Assembly (NCBI RefSeq): GCF_020382885.2
Contig: NC_058496.1
Span: 1,149,001 to 1,213,000, forward strand
DNA length: 64,000 nt
DNA from: Scatophagus argus
Taxonomy: Eukaryota; Chordata; Actinopteri; Scatophagidae
Direction: 5' to 3'
The first letter of the stretch is position 1. Each line of letters starts with the position of its first letter. Made by a program: the position numbers and the translations under genes. The notes under the pieces are model-generated. The model saw only the letters and a program-made list of their open reading frames with translations, ran no database searches and was not told the DNA's origin. Shown here piece by piece: positions 12,110 to 23,100 of this stretch.

Positions 12110-13785
12110 CTATTTCCCTTCCTTGTCCTCTAAGCGGCCTGGAGTAAAAATGTAGTCCAAGGCTTGTCTCTCAGCGGCGGCCACGTTGGGGTGCCAGAGG
12201 TCCACCATGAAGACCACCCTGGGGCCGTCCTCTGCGCTGCCTGCCGGCAAAAAGAAAGAAGACTCATGAACCGCGCCTGACAGTCCCCTCAGACAGATCT
12301 CCTTCAGCAGTGTTGGGTTGTACCATTTTTAGGTCAATCCTTCTTAAAGGAGTAAACAAAATGGACAGAGAGCAAAATAAACAAATAACTTACCCTCGTG
12401 GAAAGCCCTGTGCAGGAAGGAGTCATCAAACAGCAGACAGCTGCCCTCAGACCAGCACTGTGGCTCTCCACCAACTACGAGCTCACAGGAAGGGGGCACT
12501 CTGAGACCTGCCAGAGACAAACAACACGTGCATCAGTGTGTCTTCATGGGTCCAAAAGCATTTTATGTTGCTAAGCAACCCGACACGTGACACATCCCTG
12601 GCAAAAAGCCCCGTGTTAATACAGCATGCTGCTTCAAGCACATTACAAACGATCGTGCCAGCACCACAGGAGACACCTCTATTTATAGCCCCTCACAGCC
12701 GGAGACGGAGTCAGAGCTCAGGTGCAGAGAAAACAATCAAAACTCATTTTTACAACCCGGGAGGCTGCAGATTCACATGGCTGCTGCTCCTCTCCACTTC
12801 AATCTGCTGCTGACCTCGCATGCTTCGATCAGTGTCGGCTCAGTGAACGGCCGGCTGTCTTACCCAGGTGGCAGCGCAGCCTGACGTTAGTCGGACCGTA
12901 ATGCTCGGTGATCAGAGCTCCGGGCGTCAGCACGGAGAAGCAGGCGTTCCCGAACACGTTGTTGGCGATGAAGGTGCGCAGCTGGCCCAGCACCCTCCAG
13001 GCCCGCGGACACCTCCTGACATTAAGAACCAGCGGGGTGCCTTGGTTCACCAGGTAGTAGGTCCACCACTGCCCACGAGGAGTGCTGTTGGCTTTCCAAC
13101 CTGGCGGGAGGGAGGAGCCGCTGCGGGCCGGAGGCTGGTGGTAGATGCTCTCGAACTCGGCCAGAAGGGCGGGGAAGCTCTGCTCCAGCAGCTCCACGTC
13201 GTGTCTCTGGACTTCTCTGGAGAAGAAGGGGGCTGACGGGAGGTCCGGGAGAAAGAAGACCTCTGGCCGTTGGATGGTCGGTCGGCTGTTGAGGTATCGG
13301 CCCTGGTCACGGACTCCTTTATGCACCCTGCCCATACCTGACCAGGTGTAACGCTTGGCGTAATCCTGCAGGCTGTGGTAGAGCCTCTGGTTCAGACTCT
13401 CTCCGGCACTGGTACAACGGAAGCACTCTGGTGACTGGCAGAAAGCGAAGCCGTTCTGCTCTTCCAGCACCGACCCGTGCTTCCCTTTGCCCCTGCCGCG
13501 GCAGTCTGAACTCATGAAGCCCCCCACCACCCCTCCGATCCGGCCGGGCCCGGCCAGATACCTCCCGCGCAGAGGGCTGGAGCCGTGCTCGCGGCCCACC
13601 CGGTAACAATACCACATGAAGAGCAGCAGCACGCACATGGCGATGGCGAACGCACAGATCTCACACTCCCTCACAGACTGCATCCCTCCGGCCACCATCT
13701 CCCTCACATTCTCCAGAGACCACTCCATCCTGTCCGGGCTGCTGAATCCGGGAGAGAAAAGCACCGATGAGAGATCAGTTAACAC
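12110..13785 (-). CDS. asphd2: Aspartate beta-hydroxylase domain-containing protein 2
   Basis: Coding exons on the minus strand are 13785-12864, 12507-12394 and 12240-12110 (1167 bases, 388 residues from the first ATG). A second in-frame ATG at 13728 ([12 protein letters not shown]) would give 369 residues, the length I recall for human ASPHD2, and the sequence between the two ATGs looks like a splice acceptor (pyrimidine-rich then TTCAG), so the downstream start is preferred. A single membrane span (about [18 protein letters not shown]) lies near the N-terminus. The catalytic-like half contains [45 protein letters not shown] and [15 protein letters not shown], then [12 protein letters not shown]. 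The histidines in EHYGPTN and HRAFHEG are the candidate iron ligands of this dioxygenase fold. The substrate is not established. The gene is divergently oriented to ggt5. Confidence 0.93.
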
Positions 13786-14168
13786 GTCTGGTCTCGACCA
13801 CGGGGGGCGTGAGTGGCGTTAGTGTCGAGCAGCTCCTGTCGCCCCGCCTAACGTAAACAGCGTGCTGATCTGATCTGACACACTCGCTCTTCACTCCTAA
13901 CATTTCAGCTCTCTGCGGCCGGGGAGGGTTTCTTCTCGCATGGCGTCTGGCTGTGCGCTTCCTCTGCAGCTTCCCTCTCGCGCTCTTTCAGACAAATGCA
14001 GACGGACGCCGCGCCTCAGGGTAATCAGTTCACTGCAAAACAAGACAGAAGGGGAGAAAGACGAGTGAGGAGAGGAGGATGCTGTGGCCGGCATCAGACG
14101 GGCTGACAGGAGCTCCTCCTCACAGTCTGACAGCACGATGGGAATCATGTAAACGCACACCTGCTGAC

Positions 14169-14169
14169 A

Positions 14170-14206
<37 letters not shown>
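14169..14206. repeat. CA microsatellite
   Basis: Nineteen uninterrupted AC units upstream of asphd2. Confidence 0.9.
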
Positions 14207-14208
<2 letters not shown>

Positions 14209-14663
14209 CCTTGCACTGCACTGGAAAACCATGAGTCATTGCTGCATTTAACACAAACCTCTGCCTTTTATGTTTCTGCGCACCACGCACACACGCGCGC
14301 GCTAAACAGTGGATTATGTAAACTTAAACAGCGCCGATACCCACCCACGCTTATAATTGGCATTCATGGATTGCTCAGCAGGAGCTGCATAAACGGATCG
14401 TGGAGGGGGAGGGAGGGAGGAAAGGGGTGAGCTGTGGTCCGTGGGATCGATCAAAAGAAGCGGCTGGATTACATGAGCCTGATTACATAATGAGGATGGA
14501 CCGAAGAGTGCAATGCGTCAACTGTGATCACAACTCCGCGATGCTCCCTCACCAAAAATGGTCGGGTAATCCAGCTCCAATAGGTCCTCCTCCCCCGCCC
14601 CCCTCCGCTACATCCTGTCTGACAGCAAAAAGACGCCCCCACACACAAACACACACTGACCAC

Positions 14664-14666
14664 CAA

Positions 14667-14691
<25 letters not shown>
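14664..14691. repeat. CA microsatellite
   Basis: About thirteen AC units, preceded by looser CACA-rich text from 14640. Confidence 0.85.
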
Positions 14692-14697
<6 letters not shown>

Positions 14698-15324
14698 GCC
14701 TGTTCCCTCCACTGTCTCCATGTATTCTCACCGCGCCGCCACGCACACCGACGAGCCGTCAGGTTTCAGTAACGCACACCCCGCAGAGCTTTGCAGTGTG
14801 CCGCTGCGTGGATTCGTGCCTACTCAACATTCATGACTGTGGCCAGCGGACAGGAGAGGCGCACAGGTGTTTCTCCGGGCGAGGCTGCGCACCACCACTG
14901 CAGTGCACAAGGTACACGGATATGAGCCGCCCACATCATAGGAAATACCTCCGGAATGCGCGGAACGAGTCCGAAGTGGCAGCCATCACACACCGACGGA
15001 TAAAGCAGAAGGAAGCCGCCCGAGCGACGCTCTGAGTCCGCGTCCACCCGCTCGTCCCTCCGTCTGCGAGGAGCCGACAGCAGCGTCCGACAGCCTGCTG
15101 CTAATATTGTTGTAAATACTCCACCAGGAGCGACACCCAACGCCAAGCGGCCGCACGGATACGCAACCGTGTTTCCGCTCGGACCTTCCAAAATAAAAGC
15201 CTTGTGAGGCGCGTAGAAACGGGCCATGAGCCTCTCGCTGGATCTGGTTGTGATCGAGTAATACCAGAACCAGGGTCACCAAAATCACGACTGATATTGA
15301 TGTTGTTAGAACAGCTAGTGGTGG

Positions 15325-15440
15325 CGGTCGTACTCACATCCTTTACTCAAGCAGCACACTGTGAAGGTCCTGCACTGAAAATGCTACTTCGGTGAAAGTA
15401 AAATGTACTGATAGGATTCACAGTAAAAGTACTAAGTGTA
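15325..15440. repeat. Fragment of fish 'AAGTACTCAGATCC' repeat
   Basis: GTACTCACATCCTTTACTCA followed by AGTAAAATGTACTG and CAGTAAAAGTACTAAGTGTA matches the end of a common percomorph short repeat. The rest of the 15.4-17.1 kb stretch before ggt5 shows nothing coding that I recognise. Confidence 0.45.
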
Positions 15441-17119
15441 GCAAAAAATGTCTCCTGTGTGAAGAACAGTAGTATGTCTCCTTTGTTTGGCATTTGATTT
15501 GGAGCCAGCTCTCTGTGAAAACGATTAATCGATCATTAAGACAAAAAGTGGCAGATTGATCAACAATGAAAACAATCTTTAGCTGCAGCGCTACTCGTTT
15601 CTTTTACTTTGAAGGCAGCACTGCCGTATATCCGGTACTGCTCCGGAAGTCTCTGTCTAACTTGACTGAGCTGAGAGCCTCCCTCTTCCGTGTGTCTCTT
15701 GGCTCGTCCATCGACTACTGTTAGACAGAACTGCAGGACAGCATTTCCCAAAATGCACTGCGGCTCGCCTGGACTTGCCTGAAGGAAAAGTCTTTGCACA
15801 TCACTGAAGTTTTCTTGACCACATGGACTGAACTTTGAGTATTTTTCCACCGAGTTCAAAGACGTGTCCTGTCACTTTGCAGAGGAGCCATTTACTTTTA
15901 ATTTAAAAATATTAACAAAATGAAAAAAAATGAATTAACTCTCATTTACATTTTCTTTTTGCTTTGAAATGTTTTGCTTGTTGATTGTTGATGTAATTAC
16001 AACCGTCTCCATATATACATACCTAACTGTATTAAAAATAATGATTGTAAGAAAGAAAATGAGTCCTTGAAAACGTTTGATTGTCTGCATTTGTCAGTTA
16101 ATTCAAACAAGAAATATTCAAAATGTCTGCCCAGTATAAAAAGCTGAAGTGCTGCCACAGCTAACCAGGCATCTCCACCCAAAATGATCTTTAGCAAATG
16201 TAATCATCATCATCATCACTAAACTCAACAATTGTACTGCTGTTCGTAGTATTACTGCAGTTCTGTGTGTGTAATATGGCTGTTAGCTGGGCGACGTTAC
16301 TGTCAACTGTGGTTAATTTGATGAATATTCAGGAGGGGTGAGGAAAACAGATGCAGAAATGCAGTGGTAAATGCAGAAATTGAAATGTGTATACAAAGCA
16401 TAAAACCACAGAAAATAGAGTTTCCTGCTTCAGCAGTACTGCTGTAGATATCGATGTTCAACACACTGCGTGGAGAAAAGCTGCTGCTGCGGTCGATTTC
16501 AGATGCTGGTGGCACGAAAACATGACATGTGGGCCATCAGCGCTCGTTACCTGGGAATCAGTAGACTCAGTAAATGCTTGTTGATAAAGCTTAATAACTT
16601 TACTTTGTAAGTGTGGTGACTGTTTGTCTTCGCTTGGTTTGTTTTGTCCTTCCATTTGAGAGCCTCTGCTGTGTTTGTGTTGTAGTGGTGCCGGAGTTAC
16701 GCTGTATGTGCACTGTAGCTGTGCTGTATTTTTGGCTGTAGTTATACAGGAACAGCACTGGATTCCTTTTTTATTTGCTTTGAGGAATACCAGTTCGTTT
16801 TTGTATTCAATAACCAGACAAAATGACTGGAGAGGAAATTAGGTTTTGGCCCCCACAGTGTTGACTTCATGGTTACTTCATGGTTCAGGTCAATAAAAGT
16901 TCGGATCTGTGGACTCATATGATCTGAGTTTATCACTCAGTAACTGCTGCTGTCTGTTAGGACCACAACGCCCTCCTTATTTGGCTGCAGGGGCAGGTAG
17001 GGAAGGTGGAGCCAGGCCGTGCGGTGCACGCCTCTTCTGATGGAACATCTGGAGTCCCACTCTTCAAGTCAGTCAGGGAAGCTGAAACATTTCAGAGGAC
17101 GTTAACTGTACCATCAGCC

Positions 17120-20100
17120 ATGGCGAGGTCAAAGGCGCGGGTTTACGCGTGCTGCGCGCTGCTGCTGCTCTGCGTGCTTGCTGTCATTGTGTGTGTCGTT
17201 GTGTTTGTGAGGCGCAAGTGTCCTAACGACAGCTTCTTCAGAGGCGCAGTGGCCGCAGACTCCGGGACATGTTCACGGGTCGGACGGTGAGTGCGTCACT
17301 TTGTCCTGGTCAGTCAGGTGGCTTCTGAGAGCAGCACTATGCTGTGTGAACAAACTTTACCGAAACCATCATCTCATGTTCAGTGTGCGTGATGGCGACG
17401 CAGTTAAGCTGTTTATTTAAATGTAGCGTTAAAAGTCACTAAACATCAGGAACTAAGTTTAATTGAAACAGAAAGTGCTGTCTCAACAAACCACAGTGAC
17501 GTTTACGTACTTTGTGGGAACCTGAAGCCTAACTGTGTTGAGCCAGGAAGGTTGCAACACGTTTTTGCGTTTCCTTTTGTTTCACAGAGACCGTTTGTAT
17601 TGGAAAGACAAAATTTGAATACATTAGACGCATATTTTCAGCTAACCAGTCAAACTGCTGTACGATGTGTAGGCACGATAATATAATTTATACTTGAATA
17701 GACAAAGTCAAATGTTGCGACAGGTTGCAACATTCATTAAAAAGTAATAAATCTTTCTTTGACATTGCAATTTTTTTCTTTAATTTGCGAATCGACTGGG
17801 TTTTCACTCAGTTCAGCGGGTGAAATAAGTATTGATATCTCAGTAAACAGATTTCTAAAGGTGCTATAAAAAATAAAAAGCCAATCACCTCACTTGCATT
17901 CAATAGAAAATCAATGGAAAGAACTAAAGATCAGAGTACACAGAAGAACCTTCAAGATCTGAACACCGTTTGTGTGGAAGAATGGGCCAAAATCACACCT
18001 GAGCAACGCATGCGCCTTGAAGCTGTCATTACCAACAAAGGCTTTTCAGTAAGCGCGTTCAGGACTTCCCTCCTGCGTCATTACACTTTATTACACATAA
18101 CTTAATTTATGCACATCTGTGGCTTGATTCCTTTGCATGTGTGGATTACTTGGGTTGTTACCGACACCTTTTTTCAACTTAGCACCTTTATAACTATATT
18201 TACTGAGAACAATGGTGACGTGTTCAATACTTATTTTCCGCGCAGTTGGCTGCACAAAGACAAAGCCGATGCGAGGACAGGTAGGGACACCCCCACCTGT
18301 GGTGCGCTTCCTCTCTCGTGGTACAATAAAAACCTACAGGACAGATAAAATGAAGGCTACACTGTGGCCTCGTCTGAGTTTTAAAAAAGCTATTGACTTC
18401 TAAATGAAAAAGGAGACACTGGACTCTTTGTTCATCCACGCACTTGCAGTTTTGTTGTGTAAGCTACATTAATGAGATTTTCCATTAATGTGACACACCG
18501 ACAGCCATGATGAAACTTGCCATCCTAGCTTGACACAGTAGCTTTGACACATGCTAGCTACACCTGTTAGCTAAGAAAATGCTGATTAAAATGATATGAC
18601 TTCACCGTTCTTCAGGCAAACGGCTTGCAGAGTATAACTGTGATGATAAAAAATGACTTTTTACCTTGAAAAGTATTTCCGGCAGAGGGAAAGGCCACGT
18701 GTGGCTGCTGGCTTTCAGGAAGGTAGAGGGGCTAATTAAGAATGTGCAGCATGAGCACAGTCACTGTAGCTCATTCCTTATTGGACGAATTAGCAATGTT
18801 GCAACCGTCCCCCTTCTGCACTGATGAGTGTGAAACCTTTCAGAGACATCCTCCAGGCAGGGGGCTCAGCAGTGGATGGCGCCATTGCTGCGCTGCTGTG
18901 CACCTCCGTGGTGAACGCACAGAGCATGGGCATTGGAGGAGGGTCCATGTTCACAGTGATGGACAGCTCAGGTGAGGTGCAGCTCTTTGCCACAGCAGAA
19001 CGAACAGGTGTCCTGCTGAGGAGACGACCTTAATGGATCATATCTCCTCTTTCCTAAGGTAAAGTGAAAGTCATCAACTGCAGAGAAACTGCACCCAGGA
19101 CCTTAGTGCCCGACCTGCTGAAGTCGTGCCATAAGGGGTTCGACAGGGAAGGTACTGCTCTGGGATGTCAGACATCTTGGTTTTCTTGCTCTGTCTGTAT
19201 TAGGTATTCGCTCACCGGGTTACTCGCTTCATGCTGGGTGATGCAGGGACAAACCTAAATATTTTGCTCTTTCTCAGCTGATCCCTCGACTGAGACCACA
19301 CACACAGTGGACCAAGAGTCCTGAAGCGGCTATTAATCATGTTGCCGTGTGTTTACAGGGAAAAACAATCTGTAACAGGCAAAATGAGAACATCATCAGA
19401 CAACCAACAATATCAGTCAAATAATGGAAATGAAAAGATAGACAATAGTTTTGTTAAAAATGGTCCACAAATACATTTGTGTTGGTAACCCAACAGATGT
19501 TGCTCATCATCTATCTCTTTATTATACCTTCATATCTACCCCAGTGGTGGAACGAGTCATAGTGTTAAGCTCCAGCCATAAAGTAACAAGAAACGTCAGC
19601 TGTAAATTGAATATTTTTGATATTATTTATAGATGTAATATTTTCAGCTAAAGTTAAAACCTGCAAAAATAGAAATAATCAAGTAAAGTACAAGAACCCC
19701 ATGAGTGTGCAGAAGTACACAGCATGAGTAAATGTCTGTGGTGTATTTGACCCACATACCTCCCTATCCATGCAGATGGTCGCTGGATTGGCGTCCCAGG
19801 TGAACTTCGGTGTTATGAACTGGCACACAGGCTCTATGGGAAGCTGCCGTGGGCCGACCTCTTCCAGCCGACCATCAAAATGGCCAGAGAAGGATTTCCC
19901 CTCCCTCAAGTCCAAGGTGGACACGTCGCCAACATTCCTGCGGACAAGACCCCATCACTACGGTACCACAGACGCCCACAATATGACTGAAAAATATGCA
20001 AGCACCTTTCACCTTTCTACACTGAAGTGACCTTTCCTTATGTGCGTCCTTCAGAAAGTTGTTTTTGGATAAGGACGGGAACTTGCTGAAGACCGGCGAT

Positions 20101-23100
20101 ATTGTGAAGTTTGAGAAACTGGCTGACACTCTGGAGACGATCGCAAGTCACGGGGCCGACGTCTTTTACACCGGAAGAATAGCAGAGGATTTAATCCGTG
20201 ACATACGGGGGGCAGGTATCGTCCACCTTCATCATGCTCGCTCTCTCTCTTTCCCAACAATTTTCCGTCTTTGTCAGGCACAGTCATCCGATTACAAATG
20301 AATAAATCAGTGGAGTCTGTAAAGCTCTGCGGTCATCACTCACTGACTCCGGAGTGAGCTGCCACAGCCATTAAAATGAAGGATTCAAGGATTCAAGGAG
20401 CTTTATTGTCATTTCACACACGTAGGACATGAGTGGAACCCGGTATAAGCCCAATTACCCAACAAAATAAATATAAATATAAACAACGCTATATAATATA
20501 AAAAACAGTAGAAGATATAAACATTAGTGTAAACAGAATAAACACTAGTGCAAATGGCTGATTATAGGATTATATGGAGCTGAGATGCGTTTTGTTCACT
20601 TTTGCTTAACAGAATGGTTTGTTCCAATGTTTTCGCTCAGAAGGAACTCTCACGGTGCAGGACTTGGCCGAGTACAGAGCTACAGTGATGGACCCGTGGA
20701 CTGTTCCTTTGGGAGAGTACCAGATGCACTTCCCCCCATCCCCCGCAGCAGGCAGCCTCCTCAGCCTCGTCATGCACATCATGGAAGGTTCGTTGAGCCA
20801 ACTTTCATTAGTTGTTGCATTTGAATTGTTTACCTTACAAGTCATTAAGTCCTCAACCTGAATAAACGACTTTTCTTTTCCACAGGATATAATTTGACTC
20901 CAGCAACTCTGACGGGTGAACAAAAGACTCTGGTTTATCATCGCTACGTCGAAGCATTTAAGTTTGTCAATGGATTAAAGAAACGAGTCCGTGATCCAAA
21001 ATTCAGCTCAGATGAAGTAAGTTTCTATTGATCCTGTGAAATGTGTTCACATTTCTCACATTATTGCTGTATACAGTGTCTATAAAAAGTACTGACCTCC
21101 TCGGATGTTTTCCTCTTTTGACAAAAAAAATTACAAAAAACCTTTCAATGTTAAAGTGAAAACAGATGTCTACAAAGTAGTGTCAATCAATTAAAATATA
21201 TAATGTAAAATGAGCAATTGTAAAAATATGTTATAAATATATCAGATATTTTATTTTCCATCAAATTTCTTCAGTAGTGGCTTTGTCCCACAAAGCTTTG
21301 ACTGGCGAAGACCCGGCCAACAGCTGTTGCATGCAGGGTTTCTTCCATCCCGGCTGCTGAGGCTTTTAACTCCTTCAGAGTAGTCACGGGTGTCTTGGTG
21401 GCTTCTGTCACTAGTGTCCTTCTTGCATGAGGACGACCTGCTCGAGGCAGACTTACGCATGTGCCGCAATCCTTCCATTTGTTAATGATGGATTTAACTG
21501 AACTCCAGTGGATGTTCAGTGGCTTGGAAACTTATTTGTATCCATCCCCTGACTCTCAGTAACCTTTTCTTTGAGCTGCATGTCGTCTTCTTTTGTCTTC
21601 ATGGGGTAATTGTAGCCAGGAATCCTGATGAACCAGTGACTGGACCTTCCAGACAAAAATGTCTTTATACTGCAGTTACTTGGGACACGTTCACTGCACT
21701 CAGGTGGTCTCCATTTCACTTATTGTGAGACTATTGGCACCAATTGGCTGGACCTCTGCTGAATTAGGTAGGTCACTTTTTGGTCAAAAATTATATTGAC
21801 TTTCCATTTAGAAAAGCAATAACAAGGAAAACATCCAGACTGGTGAATATTTTTTATATGCACTGTACATTAGAATTATTCTTGGGTGGTTTCATAAGTC
21901 TATGATGTATAACTCCTGACATAAAGGTCCTGGTTTATTGGGCAGAAATGGAACATTCATAATAACATTTTCAACTGCGTATAATCACCTAAAACAAAGA
22001 ATTGTAGAGTTCTCGTTACCTTAGAATGAGCCTTTTACATCTACAGAGGGAATAGGTCCTCTGGTGAAGTCTGCCATGTTGCACCATGTTTCTACAGTAG
22101 CCCAGAATGGACAAACGGTCTCCACCTCCCACTGACAGGGAGGAGAGACCATTGGCCTTCAAATGGTTGCAATCTACAACTTCACCACTAGATGTCACTG
22201 TCACAATTCCTCACACTGAACCTTTAAAGTATGAAAGTAAATAAATGTATCTTGCAGTATAGCAAAGGTACATCAGTATAAACTACTTCACTGTGGAGGT
22301 TTAATCTGTAATAAATAAATTTTATTTGTTGAACATCGGAACATCTGAATTTGCACAGTAACTAGTAAAAGTGATAATAGTAACTATACTGTGTAGCTGC
22401 CCAGTAAACATTTTAGAGTCAAAGTATAAAGCATCATAAAATAGAAGAACTCATGTAACCGTAAGTACAGTACATGTTTAAATGTACTCAGTCCCAGCAA
22501 AAGACGGGTTTTAAAAGCCGTGTTCATATTCACTCCATGTTGTTGTATGTGTGTTTAAATCTCTCTCTCACAGATGGCCAAGCAACTCACAGAGCAAAGC
22601 TTTGCCAACCACATCCGGAGCTTGATCATGGACAACAGGACTCACGAGGCCCAGTATTACAACATCACCCCCCACCTGGACAGCGGGGGCACCACGCATG
22701 TGTCTGTGCTGGCTGAGGACGGATCTGCTGTGTCTGTCACCAGCACCATCAACCAAATGTCAGTCTTTGAAGGGTTCACAGAGAGAAATCAGCCATCAAA
22801 CACTGTTGGCCTGAAAGTGGAGGATTAAGAAGTTTTAGGAGATTACACAACAGATGTTTTTGCAAAGGAATTTGAAAATAGTCCAGTAACCATTGTTCAA
22901 AAAGAAACAGTTCAGTTAGTGGACAGCATGAATAATATTTTTAGCGGCCAGGGGAGTCCAAACCGCAGGGCTAAGAGCCATTTTATTGTTTTTTATTATT
23001 TTATTATTGGAAAATGTTACTAATGATGATAATTGTAGAAATGTAAGTATTTTTACCTTACAACTGATGACCTGAACTGAACTGTGTGGTGGGTCAACCA

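Larger units (their letters stand above)
13729..15260 (-). promoter_or_regulatory. asphd2 upstream region, CpG-rich with CA repeats
   Basis: A probable 3' splice site just before the preferred start at 13728 implies at least one 5' non-coding exon upstream. CG-rich patches near 14740-15190 are candidate promoter and first-exon sequence. Two CA microsatellites lie within it. This is inference from composition only. Confidence 0.3.

Noticed and set aside
12868-13236. Plus-strand frames opposite asphd2 exon 1
   Set aside because: Antisense shadows of a GC-rich coding exon.
14400-15035. A 211-codon plus-strand open frame upstream of asphd2
   Set aside because: It runs through a CA microsatellite (THTHTH) and CG-rich promoter-like DNA with no domain features.
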